DNA of 64,000 nt from Paenibacillus popilliae ATCC 14706 (GTDB taxonomy: Bacteria > Bacillota > Bacilli > Paenibacillales > Paenibacillaceae), in the NCBI RefSeq assembly GCF_000315235.1, contig NZ_BALG01000042.1, positions 1 to 64,000 on the forward strand, in the 5' to 3' direction. A model generated the notes under the pieces. It ran no database searches. It was not told the DNA's origin and worked only from the letters and a program-made list of their open reading frames with translations. Of this stretch, positions 34,523 through 42,975 are shown in pieces (the stretch's first letter is position 1; every line of letters begins with the position of its first letter). A program made the position numbers and the translations under genes.

Positions 34523-34909
34523 ATGGCAGAGGAGCAACTGAATACCCATGAAGGGAACATTCGCATATCGGATGATGTTGTCGCCACAATCGCAGGTCTC
34601 GCTGCGCTGGAAACTCCAGGTGTTGCTGCCATGTCCGGAGGGCTGTCCGAAGGATGGGCAAAGCGCCTGAGCGGCCGCAACGTGCAAAAGGGTGTATCCG
34701 TGGAAGTGGGCCAAGTGGAAGCGGCCATAGATTTGAGAGTTATCATTATGTACGGAATGCCGATACAGGAAGTATGCCGACAACTGCAGATGAATGTTCG
34801 GGAAGCGGTGCAGAACATGACGGGATTGAATGTGATTGAGGTCAACGTCAAAGTGGAAGGCGTCGCATTCAAGGATGAGGAATTGGAAGAAATGCCGCGC
34901 ATCAAATAG
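34523..34909 (+). CDS. Asp23/Gls24-family protein
   Basis: 128 residues. GNIRISDDVVATIAGLAALE, GVAAMSGGLSEG, GVSVEVGQVEAAIDLRVIIM, YGMPIQEVCRQLQMNVREAV and LNVIEVNVKVEGV form the Gls24 domain, as in YloU/YqhY. Family members are cytosolic, often membrane-tethered by a partner, and tied to envelope stress. No AmaP-like partner is adjacent. ATG at 34523 is six nt from AGGAGG; an earlier ATG abuts that site. Its terminator is shared with ftsW. Confidence 0.88.
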   Translation: MAEEQLNTHEGNIRISDDVVATIAGLAALETPGVAAMSGGLSEGWAKRLSGRNVQKGVSVEVGQVEAAIDLRVIIMYGMPIQEVCRQLQMNVREAVQNMTGLNVIEVNVKVEGVAFKDEELEEMPRIK

Positions 34910-34943
34910 TCCTTATGAATGGATGAGCATCATGCATGGGAAC

Positions 34944-34986
34944 AAAAAAGACTACACGGACCGAAGCGGCCGGTAGTCTTTTTTGT
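34944..34986. terminator. Bidirectional terminator, overlapping the ftsW 3' end
   Basis: AAAAAAGACTAC / GTAGTCTTTTTT surrounds a second CGGACCG.. / CGGCCGG stem. It serves the Gls24 gene and, on the other strand, lies within the last codons of ftsW. Confidence 0.75.
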
Positions 34987-36202
34987 TGGAATTGCGAGGG
35001 ACCGATTGTCCGGTCTCCTTCTTCTGCTGCACGCGGTTGTATTCCCGCGAGACGCTGAGCAGTATTCCGACGCTGACCATCGTAATGAACAGGGAAGATC
35101 CTCCGTAGCTAATGAACGGCAGGGTGACTCCCGTAATGGGAATCGTCCGCGTGACGCCGCCGATATTGATGAAGGCCTGAACGGCGATGATACCGACTAT
35201 GCCCATGCTGACGAGCGTGCCATAAATATCCGGGCAGCGCAGCGCAATCAGGATGCCCCGCCATATGAAGCATATATAGACGAGCAAAAAGATGGCGGTT
35301 CCAATAAAGCCCAATTCCTCCGCGATGATCGCGAAGATAAAATCATTGTACGGATAAGGCAAATACAACAGCTTCTGAATACTTTGCCCGAAGCCGGCTC
35401 CCGTCCAGCCGCCGTGCGCGATCGCCTTTAAGGAATGAAGCAGATTGTAGCTGGCTGCCTGCGAATCATGGAACGGATCGAGCCAAGATTGGAACCGGGC
35501 CATCTTGTAACCGCCCGACAGCTTGTCCGGCATGAACAGCATGCTCAATCCGAGCACGCCGAGCACGCCGATGATGCCGACGAGCAGGCAATTCATAATA
35601 TGCTTCAGGTTGGCTCCGCCCGCGATGACGATAACGCCGGCGCATGTTGCCAATATCATCGCACCGCCCATATCGGGCTGCAGCATGATCAAGCCGACGA
35701 CGAATCCGACAATGATCATGACCGGGAATAGCCCGGTGCGGAAGTCACGGAATTTCTCCCCCTTCTTGGCGATCAAGGCCGACAAATACAGCACGACGGC
35801 AATCTTCGCCAGCTCGGTAGGCTGAATGCCAAGGCCTCCGATGTTAAACCAGCTTCGCGCTCCGTGCATATCCTCCGCCGTGAACGGGACAATCAGAAGA
35901 AGGATGATCGTAACGATGAATAACGGAATGAACAGTATTTTGTAGGCCGTATAACGGATGTTCATGGCGAACAGCATAGCGACGAGGCCTAACCCAGCCC
36001 ACATCAGCTGCCGCTTGGCGAAGTAGAAGGAATCATAATTATACCTCGAAGATACGGCAGCCAGACTTGAGCTTGAACTGAATACCATCACGACGCCGAA
36101 CCCGACAAGCAGTAGGGTCAGCACCAGCAGAATAAAATCAGGCGCTCCCTTGCCCGTGCTTGGCGGGTTCTTCGATTGACTGGGTCTATGCGGACTGTTC
36201 AA
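34952..36202 (-). CDS. ftsW: FtsW/RodA/SpoVE-family peptidoglycan glycosyltransferase
   Basis: 416 residues with about ten membrane spans. SEDS-family marks: DMHGARSWFNIGGLGIQPTE, LIMLQPDMGGAMILATCAG, HGGWTGAGFGQSIQKLLYLP, DFIFAIIAEELGFIG and INIGGVTRTIPITGVTLPFI. It polymerises lipid II with a cognate class B PBP at the septum or during elongation. Assignment to ftsW over rodA rests on position in the yla block (ylaN-ftsW in B. subtilis). The start is TTG with AGAGGT upstream. Cotranscribed with yugN (12-nt gap). Confidence 0.85.
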   Translation of the reverse strand: MNSPHRPSQSKNPPSTGKGAPDFILLVLTLLLVGFGVVMVFSSSSSLAAVSSRYNYDSFYFAKRQLMWAGLGLVAMLFAMNIRYTAYKILFIPLFIVTIILLLIVPFTAEDMHGARSWFNIGGLGIQPTELAKIAVVLYLSALIAKKGEKFRDFRTGLFPVMIIVGFVVGLIMLQPDMGGAMILATCAGVIVIAGGANLKHIMNCLLVGIIGVLGVLGLSMLFMPDKLSGGYKMARFQSWLDPFHDSQAASYNLLHSLKAIAHGGWTGAGFGQSIQKLLYLPYPYNDFIFAIIAEELGFIGTAIFLLVYICFIWRGILIALRCPDIYGTLVSMGIVGIIAVQAFINIGGVTRTIPITGVTLPFISYGGSSLFITMVSVGILLSVSREYNRVQQKKETGQSVPRNSNKKDYRPLRSV

Positions 36203-36214
36203 GGGAACGTACCT

Positions 36215-36565
36215 CTAGGCGCTAAGAAGCACATGCTTCAGCTCATTCAGCTTCTGGGTGGCATGATTCACGATCGGCTGCGGGATCGCAGATTCGTAAT
36301 CCAGTCCATGCGGGAAGGAAGCGCGGCCCATGTAGACCGCCTCGATGGCGAGAATCGAATCGGGCTTCTCCAGCTTCCCTTCCTTCACGCGGGTATTGAT
36401 GCGCAGAAAGTAGGCTTCGCCGTTCTTTTTATCTTCCATTTTCAAATCGTATGTTGCCCGGTAATATTCCCATTGCCAGCGGATAAAACCGAGATTCTCC
36501 GTTGCCTCATCCAAGTAGGGCAGATCCGATTCGAGGCCGATCAGGCCGGTGTTGTCAATAATCAT
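36215..36565 (-). CDS. YugN-like family protein
   Basis: 116 residues matching the YugN family: MIIDNTGLIGLESDLPYLDE, GFIRWQWEYYRATYDLKMED, YFLRINTRVKEGKLEKPDSI and the C-terminal YMGRASFPHGLDYESAIPQP. The function is unknown, and no catalytic motif is seen. GAAGGAGGAATAG precedes the ATG. It is the upstream gene of a two-gene unit with ftsW. Confidence 0.85.
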   Translation of the reverse strand: MIIDNTGLIGLESDLPYLDEATENLGFIRWQWEYYRATYDLKMEDKKNGEAYFLRINTRVKEGKLEKPDSILAIEAVYMGRASFPHGLDYESAIPQPIVNHATQKLNELKHVLLSA

Positions 36566-36770
36566 GCATCTATTCCTCCTTCAATCGTTCCTAATTCATC
36601 AAGTGCAATCGGTTACCTCTTTCTCATGATAGTATGTTTCCTAAGCTTGCGCAAGACATCGCTTGCGGCGGTGGAGCGGAAGAGGCGGCATTCGAAATGA
36701 ATGGGTCTGCTTGAACCGAAGCATAAGGAGCCGCGTGACCCGGATTTTATGGTACAATATAGAAAAAACG

Positions 36771-36923
36771 ATGCATGTTTGCGGCCATAACGCGCATACA
36801 GCGACACTGCTGTCCGTCGTCCGCGCGATGGCGGAGCACCGCGAACCGTGCTTCGATATTGACGAGCCGGCGATGCTGATGGCTGGTGAGCTGTTGGCGG
36901 GGCTGGTATGCGGCTGCTCATGA
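36771..36923 (+). pseudogene. Remnant of an M20-family amidohydrolase
   Basis: MHVCGHNAHTATLLSVVRAM is the metal-binding CGHxxHTA block of M20D amidohydrolases (hippurate hydrolase type). Only four or five residues after it, the sequence PCFDIDEPAMLMAGELLAG resembles the extreme C-terminus of the same family (FDIDE-ALxxGxxLLA). The central 250 or so residues are missing, and the N-terminal part upstream is unrelated. It appears to be a gene collapsed by a large internal deletion that happens to stay in frame. No ribosome site. Confidence 0.55.
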
Positions 36924-36987
36924 ATCCATAATCCAGCATAATTCATAGGCATAACGGTTATCCTAATGGTTGAACAGGAGGATGATT

Positions 36988-37416
36988 ATGCCAAGCATTG
37001 AGAACATGATGACGGATTCCATCGTTACCTGCACGGCACAGGACAATATTTATGAAGCCGCAGTCAAGATGAAGCAGCACGACACCGGATTCATTCCAAT
37101 CGTAGATGGCGAACGCGTAATCGGTGTCGTTACCGACCGGGATCTTGTCATTCGCGGAATGGCCGACAAGCACCCTGGCTCCACTTCCGTCCGTGATGTG
37201 ATGACGGAAGATGTCATTACCATAGGCCCGGAGGCCACCATCGACGAGACGGCGGAATTGATGGCCGACCACCAGGTGCGGCGTCTGCCGGTCGTACGGG
37301 ATGGTAAACTGGTCGGCATCGTATCGCTTGGGGATCTTGCCGTACACGTGCATTTCGTGGATGAAGCGGGAGAGGCATTAAGCGAGATTTCCGAACAATC
37401 GCCGTATACGCACTAG
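36988..37416 (+). CDS. CBS-domain pair protein
   Basis: 142 residues, two CBS motifs back to back: IENMMTDSIVTCTAQDNIYE with DTGFIPIVDGERVIGVVTDR, and VRDVMTEDVITIGPEATIDE with VRRLPVVRDGKLVGIVSLGD. Tandem CBS pairs bind adenine nucleotides and sense energy state. B. subtilis ylbB in the matching region is also a CBS protein, so this is probably its counterpart. ATG at 36988 is six nt from AGGAGG. Confidence 0.88.
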   Translation: MPSIENMMTDSIVTCTAQDNIYEAAVKMKQHDTGFIPIVDGERVIGVVTDRDLVIRGMADKHPGSTSVRDVMTEDVITIGPEATIDETAELMADHQVRRLPVVRDGKLVGIVSLGDLAVHVHFVDEAGEALSEISEQSPYTH

Positions 37417-37500
37417 GTCAGGCTGGACGGCACAAGTTCATCCTCTCTTCCGAGACGGATGAACTTTTTTGTGTTGCAGGACAGGAAAGGGGATAGAGGA

Positions 37501-39207
37501 TTGGCTCAGGCATCTTTTCGAATGGTGGTACAACAGGATTGCACGGTGCTGGTGAACGAGCGGAGCCCGGAATATCCGGAGATTCGGGCGGCCGTGCAAC
37601 GGTTCGCCGAACTGATGAAGATTCCGGCGGGTATCCATACGTTCCGGATGACGCCGATAACGTTGTGGAACGCGGCCGCGAACGGCGCCACGGCCCAGTC
37701 GGTCACGGAAACGCTGGATCGGTACGCGACGTACCCGACGCCTATCAAGGTCAAGCAGGAGATTGAGATGTGGATGGGAAGGTACGGCCTGTTCATTCTG
37801 GAAGGGGAGGATAAAGAGAGGCACTTCACCCTTCGCTCTGAGGATGAAAAGACGCTTGAACGATTCATGCACGATGTGGAAGTCGGCACGCTGTTCTCGA
37901 GCCGGCCGCAGCAGGGTCGGGTGCTCGTCCATGCCCGCTACCGCGGGCAGCTGAAGCGGGCCCTTGCGCGCGCGGGCTATCCCGTCATCGACCATTTGGG
38001 CTTCCGCGACGGAGAGTCGCTCTCGTTCCGGCTGGAAGAGTGCCCATCCTTCTCCCTGCGGCCTTATCAGCAGGATGCGGTCGCCGCCTTCATCGGGGCG
38101 GGGATGCGGGCAGCCGGCGATGGCGTCATCGTGCTGCCCTGCGGAGCGGGCAAGACGATCATCGGCCTGGCGGCGATGACGGCGCTGCAGAGCGAGACGC
38201 TCATTCTCACCTCGAACGCGACGTCGGTCAAGCAGTGGAAGGAAGAGCTGCTGAAGCGGACGACATTGAAGAGCGAGCAAGTGGGCGAATATACGGGGGC
38301 GGACAAGCAGGTGCGCCCCGTGACGATATCAACCTATCAGATGATGACCTACCGCCAACAGAAAGAAGGCGAATGTAGCCATATGCGTCTGTTCCATGAG
38401 CGCGACTGGGGGCTCATCATTTATGACGAGGTTCATCTCCTGCCGGCGCCAGTGTTCCGCATGACAGCGGATCTGCAGGCGACGCGGCGCCTCGGTCTGA
38501 CCGCGACGCTTGTGCGCGAGGACGGCTGCGAGCGTGACGTGTTCTCTCTCATCGGGCCGAAACGGTTCGAGCTGCCATGGAGACAACTGGAGGAGGCCGG
38601 CTGGATTGCCCGGGTCACCTGCACGGAGGTAAGGGTTCCGCTCCCCGGGGCGACCCGCATCGCTTATCAGCAGTCCGGATTGCGCGAACGGGCGCGCATC
38701 GCGGCGGAGAACGGGGCCAAAATTCCGGCCGTCCGGCAGCTCATCGCGCGCCACCCGGGAGCGCCGACGCTGATTATCGGGCAGTACTTGTCCCAGCTTG
38801 ACGCATTTGCCGCAGCCTTGCAGGCACCGGTTCTTACTGGGCAGACGCCGCAGGCCGAGCGGCAGCTTCTGTATGAGGCGTTCAAGCGGGGCGATCTGCC
38901 GGTGCTTATCGTATCGAAGGTGGCGAACTTCGCCGTCGATCTGCCGGACGCAACCGTAGCGATTCAAGTATCCGGCAGCTACGGCTCCCGGCAGGAAGAA
39001 GCGCAGCGGCTCGGCAGGCTGCTGCGGCCGAAGAAGGACGGGCGAATGGCCTACTTCTATACGGTCGTCAGCGAGGCGACCAAGGAGCGGGATTACGCGC
39101 TCAAGCGGCAGTTGTTCCTGGTGGAGCAGGGCTACCGCTATCTTATCGAGAAGGGAGAAGAGAGCATTGAACACGAATCAGCTGTTGAAGCGGACGGAAC
39201 CGGATGA
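37501..39207 (+). CDS. XPB/Ssl2-like superfamily 2 DNA helicase
   Basis: 568 residues. An N-terminal damage-recognition-like region precedes Walker A VIVLPCGAGKTIIGLA (about 210), Walker B IIYDEVHLLPAPV (DEVH), motif III/RED region GLTATLVREDG, and the C-domain with ISKVANFAVDLPDATVA and the arginine-finger segment EEAQRLGRLLRPKKDG. DEVH plus RED mark bacterial XPB rather than ComFA or RecG. XPB unwinds or translocates on DNA in repair and transcription. TTG start after AAAGGGGATAGAGGA. The end overlaps the next gene by 41 nt. Confidence 0.88.
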   Translation: MAQASFRMVVQQDCTVLVNERSPEYPEIRAAVQRFAELMKIPAGIHTFRMTPITLWNAAANGATAQSVTETLDRYATYPTPIKVKQEIEMWMGRYGLFILEGEDKERHFTLRSEDEKTLERFMHDVEVGTLFSSRPQQGRVLVHARYRGQLKRALARAGYPVIDHLGFRDGESLSFRLEECPSFSLRPYQQDAVAAFIGAGMRAAGDGVIVLPCGAGKTIIGLAAMTALQSETLILTSNATSVKQWKEELLKRTTLKSEQVGEYTGADKQVRPVTISTYQMMTYRQQKEGECSHMRLFHERDWGLIIYDEVHLLPAPVFRMTADLQATRRLGLTATLVREDGCERDVFSLIGPKRFELPWRQLEEAGWIARVTCTEVRVPLPGATRIAYQQSGLRERARIAAENGAKIPAVRQLIARHPGAPTLIIGQYLSQLDAFAAALQAPVLTGQTPQAERQLLYEAFKRGDLPVLIVSKVANFAVDLPDATVAIQVSGSYGSRQEEAQRLGRLLRPKKDGRMAYFYTVVSEATKERDYALKRQLFLVEQGYRYLIEKGEESIEHESAVEADGTG

Positions 39208-41146
39208 AGCCTCGGCGTCCCGCTGCTGCTGGGAGCGTTATGTAGAGCGGCCGGAAGCGATTCGGGAGGAGTTCCAGGCGCTCCAGCCGCCGCTGCGGAT
39301 CCCGTTGGTGATCATGTTGAAGCAGGCCGGCCCGCTTCCGTTCACGGTGGACAAGCTGCGAAGCTGGCATGGGCCGCAGGCGGCCGGTTCGGCTCTGTTG
39401 GCCGCTTGCGACTCGCTCGCCGAACGCGGCATCGTGGCGAGCGTCAAGCGGGCGTGGGGCGAGCGCCTGATCTTCCTGCCGTCGGATATATATGTTCAGT
39501 TGCTGGGATGTCTGCTTGATGAACAGCTCCAGGCGGAAGCGGGTCATCCGGAACGGCCGGAGTCAGTGGAGGAGACGCCTGGTCCGGAAGCGGATGGCTA
39601 TCTGTCCGAAGCGGGACGCGGCATCGTGTTCGGCCTTTTCTCCCTGCTCGCCTTCGCAGCAAAGGAAGGGCTGCCGCTGACGGCAAAGGGAACGCTCCAC
39701 AAGCGTGCCGTCACTCGGCTGTCGGCGCTCAATCCGTGGGCGGCCGCGGACCTTCCGAATGATTTGGGAGCGCAGTATCCGTTCGCCGATGCACTGCCGC
39801 TGCCGCTTGCCCTGGTCATCGATATCGCGCTTCGCTTCGGCCTGCTGAAGAAGGAGGCGAACCGGTATGCGGTGATCGAGTTGGAGTTGGCCCGCTGGCT
39901 GCGGCTTCCTCCGCATGTCTGGCGCGAAGCGGTGATGTCCGTGGTGGAAGAGCATTACTTGCCGCCGGATCAGCAACTGCGCCATCTCGTACTGGCGGTG
40001 CGCCTTATCGGAGCGGATGGGGCATGGCATAGTGAACGGAAGGTCATTGCGCGGCTGAGAGGCCTCGGACTGCTGAACGCAGAGGACCGGGCGGAGCGCC
40101 AACTGCGCGGCTGGCTGCGAACTTTCCACGCGCTCGGCTTCTGCCATCTGGCTCGGTCAGAGCAGAGGGAGGAGGCGTGGTCTTACCGTCTCGCTGAACA
40201 GGAAGTGGCGGAGGGGCCGGGATTTTTCATTCAACCGGACTTCGAGATTTTGCTTCCCGCCGCCGCCCCGTACTATCTCCGGTGGGAGCTGGAAGCAATC
40301 GCGGACTACATCCGCACCGATCAGATGGATGTGTACCGGTTGACTAAAGCCTCTTTCGAGCAAGGGGTGGAGCATGGGCGGACGAGGGAGTCTGTCTTGC
40401 ACTTCATGGAGGCGCATGCCTGGTCGGGCGTGCCCGAAAATATTCAGGATGCGATGGAGCTGTGGAGCTTGCAATACGGCCGCGTCCGCTTCGCCGAAGT
40501 GATGCTGCTTCGCTGTGAGGACCATGTTGCTGCGGCAGAAGTGAAGGAAGCGCTGCTCTGCGAACCTTCTGGCATGGCCGGAATTGAGCCGATCGGGGAA
40601 CGGGACTTCATCGTCGATCGGGAGCGCGTCCGCGAGCTGGGAAAGACACTGGATAAGGCGGGAATCGCGCCTCTGCGCCAATGGGCCGGGAAGGAGGAGG
40701 CGGACGCCATGATATCGGTGTGGGAGGAGGCTTCCGCCGAATTAGGATCGGCTCCGGAGGAAGCGGGGAAAGCAATGGTTTACAGCCCTTCTCCGTTGCA
40801 GTATTATGAAATGGAGACCGAACCGCTGCTTGGTGAAGATATGGTGGCGCCTTATCGGGAGGTACCCAGCCAATGGACAAGAACGTTGCATTCCTATCAT
40901 GCTTCCACACAGAAGGATCTGGTGTCAACAGCCATTCGGCTTTTGACCCCTATCGAAGTGGAGCAGTCGGGGCAGTGCGCCACGCTTATTCCCATCAGAA
41001 TCCGGGACGCAGAGAAGGGAGCGTGGCTGTTGGAAGCTTATGATGCCGGCGAGGGAGACGCGGCAGAGCTGAAGACATGGTCCCCGGCCGATTGGGAGCG
41101 GCAGCGGCTGGTGCTTCCCGCAGGTTGCCCTGGATCAAGCCGGTAA
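39167..41146 (+). CDS. Helicase_C_3-domain partner of XPB
   Basis: 659 residues. GFFIQPDFEILLPAAAPYYL and RWELEAIADYIRTDQMDVYR (about 350-395) are the hallmark of the Helicase_C_3 domain, found in bacterial XPB-linked proteins. N-terminal winged-helix-like parts (PLTAKGTLHKRAVTRLS) suggest DNA binding; there is no ATPase motif. The TTG start lies inside the XPB 3' end, so the two proteins are made in a coupled way and probably form a complex. In Mycobacterium a similar gene neighbours xpb, as I recall. The last 150 residues are acidic and less conserved-looking. Confidence 0.8.
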   Translation: MNTNQLLKRTEPDEASASRCCWERYVERPEAIREEFQALQPPLRIPLVIMLKQAGPLPFTVDKLRSWHGPQAAGSALLAACDSLAERGIVASVKRAWGERLIFLPSDIYVQLLGCLLDEQLQAEAGHPERPESVEETPGPEADGYLSEAGRGIVFGLFSLLAFAAKEGLPLTAKGTLHKRAVTRLSALNPWAAADLPNDLGAQYPFADALPLPLALVIDIALRFGLLKKEANRYAVIELELARWLRLPPHVWREAVMSVVEEHYLPPDQQLRHLVLAVRLIGADGAWHSERKVIARLRGLGLLNAEDRAERQLRGWLRTFHALGFCHLARSEQREEAWSYRLAEQEVAEGPGFFIQPDFEILLPAAAPYYLRWELEAIADYIRTDQMDVYRLTKASFEQGVEHGRTRESVLHFMEAHAWSGVPENIQDAMELWSLQYGRVRFAEVMLLRCEDHVAAAEVKEALLCEPSGMAGIEPIGERDFIVDRERVRELGKTLDKAGIAPLRQWAGKEEADAMISVWEEASAELGSAPEEAGKAMVYSPSPLQYYEMETEPLLGEDMVAPYREVPSQWTRTLHSYHASTQKDLVSTAIRLLTPIEVEQSGQCATLIPIRIRDAEKGAWLLEAYDAGEGDAAELKTWSPADWERQRLVLPAGCPGSSR

Positions 41147-41173
41147 TCCTAGATAAGAATTGAGCGTGATAAC

Positions 41174-41617
41174 ATGTCAGTAGGATCCGTTGTCGACATG
41201 GCCGTTCTGCTCATGAACGCTTACCAATTGGGCGATATGATTAACCAGTCGGTGGAAGTAGCCGAATATCTATATTGGAAAAAACGTATGGAGCAGAACG
41301 CGGAGGTCGATCGCCTCGTTCGCGAATTCGCTCGCAAGAAGGAGCTGTTCGAGGAGACGGAGCGCTTCGGACATTTCCATCCGGATTATCACCGGGCGAA
41401 GGATGAAGTGATGGCAGTGCAGGCACAGATGGACGAGATTGACGAGGTAGCCCGCTTCAAGCAGGCGGAGCAAGCACTGGACGAGCTGCTTCATGAACTG
41501 TCAGAGGTGATTGCCCATGCGGTCTCCGATACGATCAATGTACCCAGCAACGACTCGCTGATGTCAAAAGGCTGTGGAAGCGGAGGATGCAATGGCGGCT
41601 GCAGCAACTGCTCTTAG
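41174..41617 (+). CDS. ylbF: YlbF/RicF family regulator
   Basis: 147 residues. Helical DUF964 core: DMAVLLMNAYQLGDMINQSV, ARKKELFEETERFGHFHPDY, VARFKQAEQALDELLHELSE. The end has MSKGCGSGGCNGGCSNCS with four cysteines that, in B. subtilis RicF, help the RicA-RicF-RicT complex hold an iron-sulfur cluster and direct RNase Y-dependent mRNA processing. That complex also promotes competence, sporulation and biofilm. Only ylbF is here; ymcA and yaaT must be elsewhere. It is followed by ylbG, as in B. subtilis. Confidence 0.9.
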   Translation: MSVGSVVDMAVLLMNAYQLGDMINQSVEVAEYLYWKKRMEQNAEVDRLVREFARKKELFEETERFGHFHPDYHRAKDEVMAVQAQMDEIDEVARFKQAEQALDELLHELSEVIAHAVSDTINVPSNDSLMSKGCGSGGCNGGCSNCS

Positions 41618-41650
41618 CCAGCCTTCATTCGGGGGAAAGCGAGGTGATTT

Positions 41651-41914
41651 ATGTTTCCTGAGCGAACGGGATATATTATATGGGTTGCCGATGTGAAGGC
41701 GGCCCGGAATCTGGACAAATACGGAACGCTCCACTATATTTCACGCAAAATGCACTATGCCGTTCTGTATGTTAACTCGGATCGAGCCGAGGATACGATG
41801 AAGAATATTCGCCGATTGAATTACGTCAAAAAAATCGAACGCTCGTACCGGAACGAAATCAAGACGGAATATGGCGGGGAAAGGCAAGACAATACCCAAT
41901 ATTTCGGAATGTGA
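41651..41914 (+). CDS. ylbG: YlbG (DUF2129) protein
   Basis: 87 residues: YIIWVADVKAARNLDKYGTL, HYISRKMHYAVLYVNSD, VKKIERSYRNEIKTEY are the DUF2129 features. The function is unknown; the fold is ferredoxin-like. It sits directly after ylbF (33-nt gap) with a GAGGTG site. In B. subtilis rsmD and coaD come next; they do not here. Confidence 0.9.
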   Translation: MFPERTGYIIWVADVKAARNLDKYGTLHYISRKMHYAVLYVNSDRAEDTMKNIRRLNYVKKIERSYRNEIKTEYGGERQDNTQYFGM

Positions 41915-41926
41915 GAACATGGATAC

Positions 41927-41961
41927 AGACCTATTCCTATCTAATGGAATAGGTCTTTTTG
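41927..41961 (+). terminator. Terminator of the ylbF-ylbG unit
   Basis: AGACCTATTCC / GGAATAGGTCT followed by TTTTTG. Confidence 0.9.
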
Positions 41962-42262
41962 TTGTTGCCGGACCGAGCCTCTTCGCGCTCCGACCGGGAG
42001 ACACATCTCTTTGCAGAGAACGCTCGAAGCGGCCGATATCGTCGCTCTCCGAACGCGCCCGGGAAGGGCTGATTCGTAGGGCAAGCGGAAACGTTACCAG
42101 AAAAGGTTGGAGAATGTGTCTTTTTTGGAACACTTTGTTAACCTTTTTGCTAAAACCGGTCTGTAAAGCGGGTGTGAACTTGAGAACGGGTTGAGCTTCA
42201 TGTAATATATTGGGTAAATATACATAGGCAAAAAAGACCTAACGTGGTGGAGAGTGGTACCA

Positions 42263-42700
42263 ATGAGAGATAAAGTCATGGAACGATGGAGCACGTATGA
42301 ACCTTTTTATGTCTTGTTAGGGGATAACAAAGTGGCTGATATCGTCATCACCCATCATGCCAGATCCCGCTGGGTAGATCGGATTTCCAAGAGAGATGCC
42401 GATACCGAATCGATCGCCGTGTTTATGTGGGATTGTCTGAAGCAGGGACGGATCGCTCCTTACTATCGCAACGAGCAGGATGTGTTTCTGATTGACGGAG
42501 ACTTGGTCGTGGTGGCGGATATTTCTCCTTCAGATCGGGATTTCGATCTGGCGGGAGAGCCGATGATGAAGATGATTGTCGTTACGTTTCTTGGCAAAAT
42601 GTCGGAGACGATGGAACTGCGGGATTTGAAAACGTACTACTCCTGGCTCCGTCATTCCCGCCGCATGACGCTCATGAAGAACAGCCGCAAGCGCAAGTAG
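42263..42700 (+). CDS. Conserved hypothetical protein
   Basis: 145 residues, basic. VITHHARSRWVDRISKRDAD near the N-terminus looks like the H-A-x-x-R-x-x-x-R opening of small toxin-related RelE-fold families (DUF4258-type), followed by a beta-rich middle (NEQDVFLIDGDLVVVADISP, MMKMIVVTFLGKM). This resemblance is weak and I do not assign a function. The C-terminus is Arg/Lys rich (RHSRRMTLMKNSRKRK). A GGTGGAGAG site precedes; a GTG start three codons upstream is possible. Confidence 0.6.
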   Translation: MRDKVMERWSTYEPFYVLLGDNKVADIVITHHARSRWVDRISKRDADTESIAVFMWDCLKQGRIAPYYRNEQDVFLIDGDLVVVADISPSDRDFDLAGEPMMKMIVVTFLGKMSETMELRDLKTYYSWLRHSRRMTLMKNSRKRK

Positions 42701-42763
42701 CGGGAGCGCTTTCCGAAGCGCGCCGCATAGGCAGCTCTGTATAACATACGCCGGTGCATAGTA

Positions 42764-42798
42764 GACCGTTCCCTGCCGGGGACGGTCATTTTATTTTT
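42764..42798 (+). terminator. Terminator after the hypothetical gene
   Basis: The 10-bp stem GACCGTTCCC / GGGGACGGTC (one G-U) with a TGCC loop is followed by ATTTTATTTTT. Confidence 0.85.
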
Positions 42799-42905
42799 GA
42801 GGTGGGGGGTATTCCGGAATGGCGGAAGCATGGCTCCGGAAAAAGCCGCTCCCGGCCCGAAGTGGGCTTCGCGGGCAGCCTGTCCCATGTTCGCTCCCGC
42901 TGGAG

Positions 42906-42911
42906 TATAAT
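42906..42911 (+). promoter_or_regulatory. -10 box of the PHP phosphoesterase gene
   Basis: A consensus TATAAT lies 65 bases upstream of the PHP gene start; the -35 is not well matched. Confidence 0.45.
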
Positions 42912-42975
42912 GGTGGAGAGAGTCCATGGGAGATAATGACCTATTTGCGTACCAATAAGAAAAGGAGTGGTTGCC

